A stretch of DNA of 64,000 nucleotides from Rhodopseudomonas palustris (GTDB lineage: Bacteria > Pseudomonadota > Alphaproteobacteria > Rhizobiales > Xanthobacteraceae): contig JACRJB010000043.1 in NCBI GenBank assembly GCA_016215605.1, positions 1-64,000 on the forward strand, given 5' to 3'. Each line of letters starts with the position of its first letter. Position 1 is the first letter of the stretch. Below, piece by piece: positions 52,490 through 62,354 of the stretch. Position numbers and translations under genes: made by a program. The notes under the pieces were generated by a model, which made no database searches, was not told where the DNA came from, and saw nothing but the letters and a program-made list of their open reading frames with translations.

Positions 52490-52843
52490 TCAGCGCCCTG
52501 AGCGCTTCCGTTTCGGATTGGGTGTGCGTGGCTGCTTGGTTCGGGACCCCTGCCAGGCCGCTTCGAGCGCCGACTGCAACTCCTGATCGGACAGTTCAGC
52601 AAGCAACGCTGTCGTCCATCCCTGTGCGCCCCACGCATTCGCCACTGGCGAGAAGGCGTCCGGCGCCACCGCACATTTCAAGGCTTGCTGGTCCGGCGTG
52701 AACCGAAGGTTGGCGGTGAGCCCGTCGCCGGCCAGCGTCACGTAGATCCGGGACGTCTTGAACGCGGCGCGGTCAAAATGCGGCGCCTCGACGGTGCCCT
52801 CCAGTGCCAAGGCCATTCGACGCAACGCGGCCGCTGTCGCCAT
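52490..52843 (-). CDS. MmcQ/YjbR family DNA-binding-like protein
   Basis: A 117-residue protein of the MmcQ/YjbR (DUF661-like) family, structurally similar to DNA-binding double-wing folds but of unproven function. Family features: MALALEGTVEAPHFDRAAFKT, IYVTLAGDGLTANLRFTPDQQ and WTTALLAELSDQEL, then a basic tail. GGAGG precedes ATG 52843, so a longer upstream frame to 52918 is rejected. It is inserted on the opposite strand in the mnmG-rsmG interval. The 278-base gap to rsmG (52844-53121) has nothing I can identify. Confidence 0.85.
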   Translation of the reverse strand: MATAAALRRMALALEGTVEAPHFDRAAFKTSRIYVTLAGDGLTANLRFTPDQQALKCAVAPDAFSPVANAWGAQGWTTALLAELSDQELQSALEAAWQGSRTKQPRTPNPKRKRSGR

Positions 52844-53121
52844 CGTGCTTCCTCCGATCGCACCGATTGTCGCGAGCGGAGACGTTGCTGTCAAAGCTAT
52901 CGATCGCCAGCTGCACATGCGCCACCTTCACGCGACGACATGCGGACAACGGTCTAAAAGGTCCGGATCACGCGGGATCGGCTGTCGAACGACCTTGGAC
53001 AGGCTCGTCCGCGCAAGACTGGTCGTATGACCTCACGAGTGGACATCAAACAGTGGCCGGAATCGATGCGCCGGCCTATGTGTAAGGCCGACATCGCGTA
53101 CAGACACGAGACCCCAGCTCC

Positions 53122-53823
53122 ATGGCCTCACGCCCCTCATCGACGGCGGCCTCTCCGCCGGACGCCGCCGACAAGGCCGCGGCCCTGAAGCTCACCCCTG
53201 TTTCACGTGAAACAGAGGCGCGGCTCGAGGCGTATCTCGATCTGCTGCGGCAATGGCAGGCGAAGACCAATCTGGTCGCGCCGTCGACGCTGCCGCAACT
53301 TTGGACCCGGCACGTCGCCGATTCGTTGCAGCTGCTGCGCCTCGCGCCGACCGCGCGACGCTGGCTCGACTTCGGCAGCGGCGGCGGCTTCCCGGGCATC
53401 GTCATCGCCTGCGCGATGGCCGAGCGCGAAGGGGGCCACGTCACGCTGGTCGAGCGGATCGGCAAGAAGGCCGCGTTCCTGCGCGAGGCGCTGCGCGTCA
53501 CCGGCGCGCCGGGCACAGTTATGCTCGCGGACATCGGGGATAATGTGGATAGGTTCCCACGGCCGGTGGATTGCATCACCGCCCGCGCCGTCGCTCCGCT
53601 ACACCAGCTCATCAGTTTCGCCGCGCCCCTGATGGCCGAGGGCAGCCAGGCCCTGTTCCTCAAGGGCCAAGATGTAGAGGCGGAATTGACGGAAGCCACT
53701 AAGTATTGGAAGATTGAGCCCAGATTGCACGCCAGCCTGACCGGTGGACAGGGCTGGATCGTCGAACTCGACAGGATCGACCGACACGCCCCCTCCACCG
53801 CCAGCAAAGAAGCCGCGCAATGA
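53122..53823 (+). CDS. rsmG: 16S rRNA G527 N7-methyltransferase
   Basis: A SAM-dependent enzyme (GidB) that methylates G527 of 16S rRNA; loss gives low-level streptomycin resistance in other bacteria. It has 233 residues: ARLEAYLDLLRQWQAKTNLV, LWTRHVADSLQLL, motif I WLDFGSGGGFPGIVIA, and ITARAVAPLHQLISFAAPL. Codons 26-31 (Pro-Val-Ser-Arg-Glu-Thr) encode a perfect parS site. It overlaps parA by 4 bases. Confidence 0.97.
   Translation: MASRPSSTAASPPDAADKAAALKLTPVSRETEARLEAYLDLLRQWQAKTNLVAPSTLPQLWTRHVADSLQLLRLAPTARRWLDFGSGGGFPGIVIACAMAEREGGHVTLVERIGKKAAFLREALRVTGAPGTVMLADIGDNVDRFPRPVDCITARAVAPLHQLISFAAPLMAEGSQALFLKGQDVEAELTEATKYWKIEPRLHASLTGGQGWIVELDRIDRHAPSTASKEAAQ
53199..53214. promoter_or_regulatory. 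parS site inside the rsmG coding sequence
   Basis: A perfect TGTTTCACGTGAAACA within rsmG, 600 bases before parA. It is the fourth site in 2.7 kb, and here coding and ParB-binding functions share the same bases. Confidence 0.93.
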
Positions 53824-54674
53824 CCGTGATTGATCAAATATTTCAAGGGGATAGGGCCGTGACCGAGCCTGGACGCCCACGCATCATCGCGCTCGCCAAC
53901 CAAAAGGGCGGCGTCGGCAAGACCACCACGGCGATCAATCTCGGCACCGCGCTGGCCGCCATCGGCGAGCGGGTGCTGATCGTCGATCTCGATCCGCAGG
54001 GCAATGCCTCGACCGGCCTCGGCATCGACCGCCGCGACCGCAACTGTTCGACCTACGACGTGCTGGCCGGCGAAGCGCCGCTGCGCGATGCGGTTGTCGC
54101 GACCGCGGTGCCCCGGTTGCACATCGCCGCGTCAACGATGGATCTGTCCGGTCTCGAACTCGAACTCGGCCACACCCGCGACCGCGCCTTCCGGCTGCGC
54201 GATGCGATCGCCGTGCTCAACAAGGACGTCGATCCGCCGCTCGACTACACCTATGTGCTGATCGACTGCCCGCCGTCGCTGAACCTGCTGACGGTCAACG
54301 CGATGGCGGCATCGGACGCGATCCTGGTGCCGCTGCAGTGCGAGTTCTTCGCGCTCGAAGGTCTGTCGCAATTGCTGCAGACGGTGGAGCAGGTGCGCTC
54401 GACGCTCAATCCGGAGCTGACCATCCACGGCATCGTGCTGACGATGTTCGACAGCCGCAACAATCTGTCGAGCCAGGTCGTCGCCGACGTTCGCCAGTTC
54501 ATGGGCAAGAAGGTCTACGACACCATGATCCCGCGCAACGTGCGGATCTCGGAAGCGCCGAGCTACGGCAAGCCGGTGCTGGTCTACGATCTGAAATGCG
54601 TCGGCAGCGAAGCCTATCTGAAGCTCGCCACCGAAGTGATCCAGCGCGAGCGCGAGCTCCGCACCACGCATTGA
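53820..54674 (+). CDS. parA: Chromosome-partition ATPase ParA
   Basis: A Walker-type ATPase that moves ParB-parS complexes to segregate origins. It has 284 residues: deviant Walker A ALANQKGGVGKTTTAINLG (residues ~25-41), Walker A' VLIVDLDPQGNASTGLG, and YVLIDCPPSLNLLTVNAM. It starts within the rsmG stop (ATGA), so it is translationally coupled. It is followed by parB after a repeat-containing gap. Confidence 0.97.
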   Translation: MTVIDQIFQGDRAVTEPGRPRIIALANQKGGVGKTTTAINLGTALAAIGERVLIVDLDPQGNASTGLGIDRRDRNCSTYDVLAGEAPLRDAVVATAVPRLHIAASTMDLSGLELELGHTRDRAFRLRDAIAVLNKDVDPPLDYTYVLIDCPPSLNLLTVNAMAASDAILVPLQCEFFALEGLSQLLQTVEQVRSTLNPELTIHGIVLTMFDSRNNLSSQVVADVRQFMGKKVYDTMIPRNVRISEAPSYGKPVLVYDLKCVGSEAYLKLATEVIQRERELRTTH

Positions 54675-54697
54675 GGCGATGCTTCGTCAAGCCGACC

Positions 54698-54728
54698 GTA
54701 GGGTGGGCGAAGCGAAGCGTGCCCACGC
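54698..54728. repeat. Short inverted repeat after parA
   Basis: GTAGGGTGGGCGAAGCGAAG followed by CGTGCCCAC, where GTGGGC and GCCCAC form a stem around GAAGCGAAGC. This resembles a short repeat widespread in Bradyrhizobium-group genomes and lies in the parA-parB gap. Confidence 0.6.
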
Positions 54729-54747
54729 GCTGATCGAAGCCTGTTCC

Positions 54748-54828
54748 GTCATTGCGAGCGGAGCGAAGCAATCCAGGGCCACGCGACGAAGCTGGATTGC
54801 TTCGTCGGCTTCGCCTCCTCGCAATGAC
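54748..54828. repeat. Palindromic intergenic repeat between parA and parB (GTCATTGCGAG family)
   Basis: GTCATTGCGAG at the left and CTCGCAATGAC at the right, with GAAGCAATCCAG facing CTGGATTGCTTC inside. The same family as 4608-4722. It is inside a presumed parAB operon. Confidence 0.8.
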
Positions 54829-54893
54829 GATGCGGACTAACAACTTTCTGTCCACCAGTGCGGAGTAACGACGTGAATCCAAGGGAGCTGGCG

Positions 54894-55784
54894 ATGGCCG
54901 ACGAGCACCGTTCGCGACTGGGGCGCGGGCTGGCGAGTCTGATCGGGGATGTCGGCGGCGAAGCCGCGCATGTCGAGCGGCCGCGCGGCCAGCGCAAGGT
55001 GCCGATCGAATTCATCAAGGCCAATCCGCGCAACCCGCGCCGCACCTTCTCCGACGCCGAGCTGAGCGAGCTCACCGATTCGATCAAGCAGCACGGCGTG
55101 ATCCAGCCGATCGTGGTGCGCCCGGTCAAGGGCGCGCAGGATCGCTACGAGATCATCGCCGGCGAACGGCGCTGGCGCGCGGCGCAGCGCGCCGGTCTGC
55201 ACGAAGTGCCGATCGTGCCGGTGGACGTCAGCGACGCGCTCGCGCTCGAGATCGCGATCGTCGAGAACGTGCAGCGCGAGGATCTCAACCCGCTCGAAGA
55301 GGCGCAGGGCTATCACGCGCTCGCCAACGAGTTCAAACGCAGCCAGGAAGACATTGCGAAGATCGTCGGCAAGAGCCGCAGCCATGTCGCCAACATGATG
55401 CGGCTGACCAAGCTGCCGGAGGACGTGCTGGCGCTGATCGCGGCGGGCCAGCTGTCCGCCGGTCACGCCCGCGCGCTGATCGGCGTGCCCGATCCCTCCG
55501 CGGCCGCCAAGCGGATCGTCGCCGAAGGCCTCAACGTCCGGCAGACCGAAGCGCTGGCGCACGACGAGGGCGTGCCGGAGCGCAAGCCGCAGAAGCCGCG
55601 CGCCTCCGCCGCCGCGAAGCCGGCGAAGGACGCCGACACGCTGGCGCTGGAAAAGCGCGTCAGCGACGCGCTCGGCATGAAGGTGACGATCGACGACCGT
55701 GACGGCACCGGCTCGCTGCAAATCCGCTACGCCGACCTCGATCAGCTCGACGACATCATCCGAAGGCTGGAAGCGGGCGGTTAG
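54894..55784 (+). CDS. parB: Chromosome-partition protein ParB
   Basis: A CTP-dependent DNA clamp that loads at parS and spreads. It has 296 residues: N-terminal ParA-interacting segment (RSRLGRGLASLIGDV), NBD with EFIKANPRNPRRTF and QPIVVRPV, the CTP-box RYEIIAGERRWRAAQRAG, helix-turn-helix KIVGKSRSHVANMMRLTKLP, and C-terminal dimer domain. ATG 54894 has GGGAG 7 bases upstream; a GTG at 54858 is also in frame. parS sites upstream are its expected targets. Confidence 0.97.
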   Translation: MADEHRSRLGRGLASLIGDVGGEAAHVERPRGQRKVPIEFIKANPRNPRRTFSDAELSELTDSIKQHGVIQPIVVRPVKGAQDRYEIIAGERRWRAAQRAGLHEVPIVPVDVSDALALEIAIVENVQREDLNPLEEAQGYHALANEFKRSQEDIAKIVGKSRSHVANMMRLTKLPEDVLALIAAGQLSAGHARALIGVPDPSAAAKRIVAEGLNVRQTEALAHDEGVPERKPQKPRASAAAKPAKDADTLALEKRVSDALGMKVTIDDRDGTGSLQIRYADLDQLDDIIRRLEAGG

Positions 55785-55817
55785 TTGAAGTTGTTAGTTG
55801 GCGCCTTGAACGCCAGC

Positions 55818-55980
55818 CTCTCGTTCGTCATTCCGGGGCGCGCAGCGCAGCTGCGCGAACCCGGAATCCATAACCACTGCCGTCAATAGTTCGTCATTCA
55901 CCGCCGTGCGCTCTCACCAGCGACGGGAGTATGGATTCCGGGTTCGCCGCTGCGCGGCGCCCCGGAATGACGAACGAGAG
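55818..55980. repeat. 163-base inverted repeat after parB (GTCATTCCGGGGCGC family)
   Basis: The outer arms are perfect over 24 bases (55818-55841 with 55957-55980, GTTCGTCATTCCGGGGCGC in each orientation). Inner arms ACCCGGAATCCATA and TATGGATTCCGGGT pair again. The centre is unpaired. It fills most of the gap 55785-56045 between convergent parB and holA. Confidence 0.85.
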
Positions 55981-56045
55981 GGTTACTGTGTCGCAAGTCA
56001 AGCGGGGGCTTGCTGTGCTCAGTGGCAACGCACGGATGATACCAA

Positions 56046-57074
56046 CTAACCCCTTCGCCGCGCGTTCACCGCGATCGACAGCAGGGTGCGTTGGGCGATG
56101 GCGGCGCCGAGGGTGGCCTGTCGCCTTGTGTCGAGGGCGGCGGTGGCGAGTTGATCGATGATCTGCGCCAGCCGCGGCGTCGGCAGATTGCGCAGTGCGG
56201 TTTCGGCCGCGGTCTTGCGTGAGAAGTGCAGGCGCGGAAAGCCGCTGTCGAGCGCGGTCGCGGCCGGGGTGCCGGCTTCGACCGCCAGGCTGGTCTTGTG
56301 CAGGAATGCGGCGTGGCGCTGCGCGGCCAGAATGATCTGCCCCGGATAGGTGCCGGCTACCATCGCCTTGGCGAATTCGCTTTCGACGATCTGCGGCTTG
56401 CCGGAAAACGCGGCGTCGACGATGACGTCGAGTTTGAGGTCCGAGGCATCCGAGACGCAGGCCATCACGTCGTCGAGCGTGATCTCGCCCTGGCCGTGCG
56501 CATACAATGCGAGCTTGCGCACCTCGTTGCGCGAGGCCTGGCGGTCGCCGCCGAGCAGCGTCATCAGCACGGCGCGGGCATCGCGGCCGATCTGCAGCTG
56601 CGAGGCGCGGAGTTCGTCGTCGATCAGCTTGGCGAGATCGGCCTCGGCGTCCGGATAGCAGCCGATCGCGACCGCGCTCGCGGCTTTCTCGCAGGCCTTG
56701 CGCAGCGCATTGTCCGGCTTGATGTCGCCGGCCTCGATCACGATCCGGCATTCCTTCGGCGGCGTGGCGGCGAGCGTCTCGACGCCCGCGACGAAACTGC
56801 GCGAGCCGGCGCGCACGCGGATCGCACGGCGGCCGCCGAACATCGGAATCGCCAGCGCCTCGTCGACCAGCCGCGACGGCTCGGAGGCGAGTTCGTCGCC
56901 GTCGAGCCGCACCAGCGCGAACGGGTCGTTGGGATCGTCGAGCGCCGAGGCGATCAGCGCGTCGGCGCGTTCCCGCACCAGGCCGGCGTCGGGGCCGTAC
57001 AGCAGGATGATCGGCCGCGCCGCATCCGGCCGGGCCAAAAAGGACGTGGCGTCTCTGCCGCGCAGCGCGACCAT
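56046..57074 (-). CDS. holA: DNA polymerase III delta subunit (clamp loader)
   Basis: The clamp-loader subunit that opens the beta sliding clamp. It has 342 residues: AAA+-like N-domain start RPIILLYGPDAGLVRERADAL, FALVRLDGDELASEPSRLVDE, AIPMFGGRRAIRVRAG, and LLGGDRQASRNEVRKLALYA typical of HolA. There is no Walker A, as expected for delta. The ATG at 57074 has a weak ribosome-binding site. It follows lptE by 47 bases in a leuS-lptE-holA operon, an order common in bacteria. Confidence 0.94.
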   Translation of the reverse strand: MVALRGRDATSFLARPDAARPIILLYGPDAGLVRERADALIASALDDPNDPFALVRLDGDELASEPSRLVDEALAIPMFGGRRAIRVRAGSRSFVAGVETLAATPPKECRIVIEAGDIKPDNALRKACEKAASAVAIGCYPDAEADLAKLIDDELRASQLQIGRDARAVLMTLLGGDRQASRNEVRKLALYAHGQGEITLDDVMACVSDASDLKLDVIVDAAFSGKPQIVESEFAKAMVAGTYPGQIILAAQRHAAFLHKTSLAVEAGTPAATALDSGFPRLHFSRKTAAETALRNLPTPRLAQIIDQLATAALDTRRQATLGAAIAQRTLLSIAVNARRRG

Positions 57075-57121
57075 GGCGAACTCACACCGGCGATGGGGCG
57101 CGACCGGCCCGCACGATCGTC

Positions 57122-57661
57122 TCAGATGCCGGCGTAGAAGAACGATGCCAGCCGGGTGTTGATGTTGTCGGCGATTTCCTGCGCGGCGCGGTCTTCGGCG
57201 TCGCGGCCGGCGCGGGTCCTGGCGAAGCGCTGGGTCTGGCCGGGGATGTCGTATTCGACGCGCGAGAAGGTGTTGCCGGACATCACCACCTTGCCGGTGG
57301 CGATTTCGGTCAGCTTGTAGTTGGCGTCGATGCCGTAATTCTCGATCGTCGGCAGCGCGGTGTTGGGGTCGACGATCAGCGACGAGCGCTGGCTGGTGAT
57401 GTTCAGATCCAGCGTGTACAGCGGCGGCGCGCCGGTGGCGCTGCCGTACATCTTGAACATCAGCGCGTTGCGGATCTCGACGCCGATCCGGGCGTTGCGC
57501 GAGCCGTTCGGAACCTTGAGCGGCGGCACCTCGACGGCGGCGAGCTTGTCGCGCAGCGCCGGCGAGCCGTCGCCGCGGTCGGCGTACATCGGCTGGAAGC
57601 ATCCGGCGAGCGGCGCCGCCAGCACCGCGGCGAGCGCAAGCTTCGCGAAAACCCTCAGCAT
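57122..57661 (-). CDS. lptE: LPS-assembly lipoprotein LptE
   Basis: An outer-membrane lipoprotein that plugs LptD for lipopolysaccharide export. 179 residues: signal peptide with lipobox PLAGC (Cys21), FQPMYADRG right after, then NGSRNARIGVEIRNALM and a C-terminal strand-rich domain ending NINTRLASFF. The start at 57661 is chosen because it begins the signal peptide and lies after the leuS stop; ATG 57682 would overlap leuS. Confidence 0.92.
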   Translation of the reverse strand: MLRVFAKLALAAVLAAPLAGCFQPMYADRGDGSPALRDKLAAVEVPPLKVPNGSRNARIGVEIRNALMFKMYGSATGAPPLYTLDLNITSQRSSLIVDPNTALPTIENYGIDANYKLTEIATGKVVMSGNTFSRVEYDIPGQTQRFARTRAGRDAEDRAAQEIADNINTRLASFFYAGI

Positions 57662-57668
57662 TGCGGGC

Positions 57669-60287
57669 CTAACCGACGACATTCACGATCCTCTGCGGCA
57701 CCACGATCACCTTGCGGACGGGCTTGCCGTCCAGCGCCTGTCTTACCGCATCGAGGGCCAAAACGGCAGCCTCAATTTCCGGGTTCTTGGCGTCCCTGGC
57801 CACCGTGACCTCTCCGCGCTTCTTGCCGTTGACCTGCACCGGCAGCGTGATGCTGTCTTCGACCAGCAAATCGCGTTCGATTTGCGGCCAGAGCGCCTCG
57901 GACACCAGGCCGGGCTGGCCCAGCGCCGCCCAGCATTCCTCGGCCAGATGCGGCATCATCGGGTGAAACAGTTGAACAAGGATGACCGCGGCTTCGCGAA
58001 TCGCCCAGGCCGAATCCGGGGAGGGGGTGCCCGGCTTGGCCAGCGCCTCGCCGAGGCTGTTGGCGAATTCCCGGATGTGGGCCAGCGAGACGTTGAAGGC
58101 GAGCCGCTCGATGCCGTTCAGCACCTTGTCGAGCGCGCCGTGGGCGGCCTTGCGGACCGCCAGCGCGTCCGGCCCGAACGTCGCCGGCCGCTCGGCCGGG
58201 GCCGCGATCGCTGCGGCGTCGCCCACCATCCGCCACAGCCGCTGCACGAAGCGTGAGGCGCCCTTGACGCCTTCCTCGCTCCAGATCACGTCGCGGTCCG
58301 GCGGCGAGTCGGACAGCATGAACCAGCGCGCGGTATCGGCGCCGTAGGTCCCGATGATGTCGTCGGGATCGACGGTGTTGCGCTTGGACTTCGACATCTT
58401 CTCGATCGGGCCGATCTCGACCGGCGTGCCGCCGGCGAGCAGTGTCGCTTTCCGGCCGTCGCCCTCGGCGACGATCGCGACTTCGGCCGGCGAGGCGTAG
58501 TGGCCGTCGGCGGTGCGGTAGGTCTCGTGCACCACCATGCCCTGGGTGAACATGCCGCGGAACGGCTCGTCCAGGCCGAGATGGCCGGTGGCCTTCATGG
58601 CCCGGGTGAAGAACCGGCTGTAGAGCAGATGCAGGATCGCGTGCTCGACGCCGCCGATATACTGATCGACCGGCAGCATCCGGTTGACGACGTCCGGCGT
58701 GGTCGGCGCGGTCTCGTTCCACGGATCGGTGAAGCGCGCGAAGTACCAGGACGAATCCACGAAGGTGTCCATGGTGTCGGTTTCGCGCTGCGCCTTAGCC
58801 CCGCATTGCGGGCAGGCGACGTGCTTCCAGGTCGGGTGATGGTCGAGCGCGTTGCCGGGCTTGTCGAACGACACGTCCTCCGGCAGTACCACCGGCAGGT
58901 CCTTGTCCGGCACCGGCACGACGCCGCAGACCTCGCAATGGATCACCGGGATCGGGCAGCCCCAATAGCGCTGCCGCGAGATGCCCCAGTCGCGCAGGCG
59001 GAAGTTCACCTTGCGCTCGCCGACCGGCGCATTGCCGAGCGTCGCGGTCTCGAGCCGCTTGGCGACCTCTTCCTTGGCGTCGGCGATCGTCATGCCGTCG
59101 AGGAAGCGCGAATTGATCATCCGGCCGTCGCCGTCATAGGCCTCGTCGGTGATGACGAAGCTCTTCGGGTCCTGGCCCTCGGGGCACACCACCGGCGTAT
59201 TGCCGAGTTGGTACTTGTTGACGAAGTCGAGGTCGCGCTGGTCGTGCGCCGGGCAGCCGAAGATCGCGCCGGTGCCGTATTCCATCAGCACGAAATTCGC
59301 CACATAGACCGGGATCTGCCAGCTCGGGTCGAACGGATGCACGGCGCGGATGCCGGTGTCGATGCCCTGCTTCTCGGCGGTGTCGATCTCGGCCTGCGCG
59401 GTGCCGCGCTTCTTGCACTCCTCGACGAAGGCCGCGATCTTCGGATCCTTGGCGGCCGCCGCCTGCGCCAGCGGATGATCCGCGGCGATCGCCATGAATT
59501 TGGCGCCGAACAGCGTGTCGGGCCGCGTGGTGAAGATCTTCAGCTCGGTCTCGCCCGCCGGGGTCGTCGCTGCATCCAGGGCGAACCGCACCAGCATGCC
59601 CTCCGAGCGGCCGATCCAGTTGCGCTGCATCAGCCGGACCTTGTCGGGCCAGCGGTCGAGCGTCTCCAGCGCGTCGAGCAGGTCCTGCGCGTAGCGGGTG
59701 ATCTTGAACACCCACTGGTTCATCTCGCGCAGCTCGATGACGGCGCCGGAGCGCCAGCCGCGGCCGTCGATCACCTGCTCGTTGGCCAGCACGGTCATGT
59801 CGACCGGGTCCCAATTGAGCTTGCGGGTTTCCCGCTCGGCGAGGCCGGCCTTGAGGAAATCCAGGAACATCTTCTGCTGGTGCTTGTAGTAGCGCGGGTC
59901 GCAGGTCGCGAATTCTCGCGCCCAGTCGAGCGACAGCCCCATGGTCTGGAGCTGCTTCTTCATCGCCGCGATGTTGTCGTAGGTCCAGGCCTTCGGCGCG
60001 ACCTTGCGCTCGATCGCGGCGTTCTCGGCCGGCAGGCCGAACGCGTCCCAGCCCATCGGATGCAGCACGTTGTGGCCGCGCGCCCGCATCGTCCGCGCCA
60101 CCACGTCGCCCATGGTGTAGTTGCGGACGTGCCCCATGTGGATCCGCCCGGACGGATAGGGAAACATCTCGAGCACGTAATACTTTGGGCGCGGGTCGTT
60201 GTTCTGGGTGGCGAAGATCTTCGCCTCGTCCCATTTCGCCTGCCATTTCGGCTCGGATTCGCGGGCGTTGTAACGTTCGTTGCTCAT
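57669..60287 (-). CDS. leuS: Leucyl-tRNA synthetase
   Basis: A class I synthetase charging tRNA-Leu. It has 872 residues: HIGH-type motif [19 protein letters not shown], editing domain (about 225-420), a zinc-ribbon-like [10 protein letters not shown]...CPQCGAKAQ, the KMSKS motif [13 protein letters not shown], and the C-terminal anticodon and tRNA-binding regions. First gene of the leuS-lptE-holA run. Confidence 0.98.
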   Translation of the reverse strand: MSNERYNARESEPKWQAKWDEAKIFATQNNDPRPKYYVLEMFPYPSGRIHMGHVRNYTMGDVVARTMRARGHNVLHPMGWDAFGLPAENAAIERKVAPKAWTYDNIAAMKKQLQTMGLSLDWAREFATCDPRYYKHQQKMFLDFLKAGLAERETRKLNWDPVDMTVLANEQVIDGRGWRSGAVIELREMNQWVFKITRYAQDLLDALETLDRWPDKVRLMQRNWIGRSEGMLVRFALDAATTPAGETELKIFTTRPDTLFGAKFMAIAADHPLAQAAAAKDPKIAAFVEECKKRGTAQAEIDTAEKQGIDTGIRAVHPFDPSWQIPVYVANFVLMEYGTGAIFGCPAHDQRDLDFVNKYQLGNTPVVCPEGQDPKSFVITDEAYDGDGRMINSRFLDGMTIADAKEEVAKRLETATLGNAPVGERKVNFRLRDWGISRQRYWGCPIPVIHCEVCGVVPVPDKDLPVVLPEDVSFDKPGNALDHHPTWKHVACPQCGAKAQRETDTMDTFVDSSWYFARFTDPWNETAPTTPDVVNRMLPVDQYIGGVEHAILHLLYSRFFTRAMKATGHLGLDEPFRGMFTQGMVVHETYRTADGHYASPAEVAIVAEGDGRKATLLAGGTPVEIGPIEKMSKSKRNTVDPDDIIGTYGADTARWFMLSDSPPDRDVIWSEEGVKGASRFVQRLWRMVGDAAAIAAPAERPATFGPDALAVRKAAHGALDKVLNGIERLAFNVSLAHIREFANSLGEALAKPGTPSPDSAWAIREAAVILVQLFHPMMPHLAEECWAALGQPGLVSEALWPQIERDLLVEDSITLPVQVNGKKRGEVTVARDAKNPEIEAAVLALDAVRQALDGKPVRKVIVVPQRIVNVVG

Positions 60288-60502
60288 GGAGATCAGTCGG
60301 CCGGCCGGTTCGAGCGCTCTACAAACGGAAAAGGAGGCGCGAATGAGGTCGCAAACCGGTGCGTTCTCAACGGGAATCCACGCCCAAGGCGCGCGGAATA
60401 GGCCACGAAACGCTGCGTCGGGTCAATGGGATGGGCGCAAATCCGGGGCCTCGCGGCGGCCGTCGCGGACCGCCCGGAACGGGCCGGGCGGAGGGCGCCG
60501 TC

Positions 60503-62179
60503 TCAGCTGGCGATCGCCATCGAGACCGGCTCGGCGGTGCGCATGAAGCCGTGTTCGACCACGGTGTTGCGGCCGCGGTGCTTGGCGGCGTAGAGCGCGG
60601 CGTCGGCGGCCTCGACCAGTTCGCTCGGCTCGGCGTTGCCGGCCGGCAGTGCCGACGCGACGCCGACGCTGACGGTGACGCGCTGAAACACGCTGGTGCG
60701 ATGCGGCACCGCCAGCCCTTCGATGGTGGCGCGGACCATTTCGCCGATCTGCAGCGCGGCGGCCGCATCGGTATTCGGCAGCAGCAGGCAGAATTCCTCG
60801 CCGCCGTAGCGCGCGGCGAAACTGCCGGTGTCGTTGGCGATCGCCGCCAGGGTCTCGCCGATCCGCGACAGGCAGGCGTCGCCCTCCGGATGGCCGTAGG
60901 TGTCGTTGAACAGCTTGAAATGGTCGACGTCGAGCATCAGCAGGGCGACGCGATGGCCGTCCTGGTGGCCGCGCATCCATTCGAAATCCAGCCGGCTCTG
61001 GAAGCCGCGGCGGTTGGCGAGCCCGCTCAGCAGATCCATCGATGCCATCACGGTCAGGCTGTTGTTGGTCGCGACCAATTCGCGTTCGCGCTGGCCGAGC
61101 TGCGCCGCCATGGCGTTGAAGGCGCGCGCCAGCGGCACGAATTCCGACGGCAGCCGCGCCCGCGTCGCGCGTGCCGACCAGTCGCCCTGGGCGAACTTCT
61201 TGGCCGTCGAGGTCAGCATCGAGATCGGCCGCACGATCAGCCGCTCCGCGGCGATCAGCGCGCCGAGCAGGACGAACAGGCAGACCAGCGCGAGCTGCAG
61301 ATAGGCGGTGCGGATGTCGCGGTTGATCGCCGCCGACACCGTGCCCTCGTCCAGCGACACCAGCAGCCGTGCATTGGTGCCCGGGATCCGCGACACCGAG
61401 AGCTTGTGGCCGGCATGGTCATAGGCGCTCTTCAGCTCGCGCGGCGGCTGCGTGGCGGCGAGCGCGAAATCGAGCGTGGCCTGGTCGAGCTTCTGGCCGA
61501 TCTTGCTGCGCTCGTCGGGCGGCGTCGCCAGCACGGTGCCCTCGCCGTCGATCAGCTTCACGCTGATCCCGGGGTGGCCGGCGAGATTCGACATGATGTC
61601 CGACAGCCAATCGAGGTTCATGCCGGCGATCAGCACGGCTTCTTCGCCGCTGTCGACCGCCGACACCGGATAGGCCGCCAGAATGGTGCCCTTGCGGCTC
61701 TGCGCTCCGATCACGAAATCGCTGACGACGAAATCGTGGCTCTCGAGGGCCCGGCGGAAATAGGCGCGCTGGCTGACGTCGGCGCCGACGAACATCGACG
61801 ATGTCGAGCAATGAATGATGCCGTTGGCGTCAGCCACCGACAGCATCCGGATCGACGGCAGATCGACGCGCAGGCTGGCGCGCAGGATGCTGCAGCTTCG
61901 GCCGACCTGCGACGCGGTGGCATGGATGTAGGCCGCCGATTTCAGCACCGCTTCGACCGAGGAGATCACTTCGCGCTGGGCGTCGGCGGCGCGCTGCGCC
62001 AGGGTGGAGACGCTGGCGTCGACGGCGGCGATCTGGATGGCGCGGGTGTGTTCGAGCAGCCGCACCCGGTCCAGCATCAGCGGGCACACCAGAATCAGCG
62101 CGAGCACGACCAGCCGGGCGCGGATTCCAAGCAACCCCCGGAGCTTCGCTTTCTTGCGAACAATGGCGATGCGTGACAT
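60503..62179 (-). CDS. Membrane-bound GGDEF protein (probable diguanylate cyclase)
   Basis: A 558-residue signalling protein. Two membrane helices (about residues 16-36 and 290-310) flank a ~250-residue periplasmic sensor that looks like a dCache domain (VISSVEAVLKSAAYIHATAS, FVGADVSQRAYFRRALESHD). HAMP (RPISMLTSTAKKFAQGDWSA) follows, then the GGDEF domain with GGEEF (459-463) in the active form. The inhibitory RxxD site is absent, so product feedback is not expected. ATG 62179 (MSRIAIVRKK) is preferred over 62281. The gap 60288-60502 has nothing I can name. Confidence 0.93.
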   Translation of the reverse strand: MSRIAIVRKKAKLRGLLGIRARLVVLALILVCPLMLDRVRLLEHTRAIQIAAVDASVSTLAQRAADAQREVISSVEAVLKSAAYIHATASQVGRSCSILRASLRVDLPSIRMLSVADANGIIHCSTSSMFVGADVSQRAYFRRALESHDFVVSDFVIGAQSRKGTILAAYPVSAVDSGEEAVLIAGMNLDWLSDIMSNLAGHPGISVKLIDGEGTVLATPPDERSKIGQKLDQATLDFALAATQPPRELKSAYDHAGHKLSVSRIPGTNARLLVSLDEGTVSAAINRDIRTAYLQLALVCLFVLLGALIAAERLIVRPISMLTSTAKKFAQGDWSARATRARLPSEFVPLARAFNAMAAQLGQRERELVATNNSLTVMASMDLLSGLANRRGFQSRLDFEWMRGHQDGHRVALLMLDVDHFKLFNDTYGHPEGDACLSRIGETLAAIANDTGSFAARYGGEEFCLLLPNTDAAAALQIGEMVRATIEGLAVPHRTSVFQRVTVSVGVASALPAGNAEPSELVEAADAALYAAKHRGRNTVVEHGFMRTAEPVSMAIAS

Positions 62180-62354
62180 CGTAGGACCCCTCAACCCCCG
62201 CAAACAAACTAGGCCCCAAGGGTTCAAGAACCCTTCCTCCAACTCGTTACAATTTGATCGAAAGCCGTCCCTTGAGTGCATCCGCCGTCCGCATCGTGCC
62301 GTTTTTCCCGCGTTTTACGGGCGAAACGACCTCGCCATGTCCTGGAGAGCGGCG

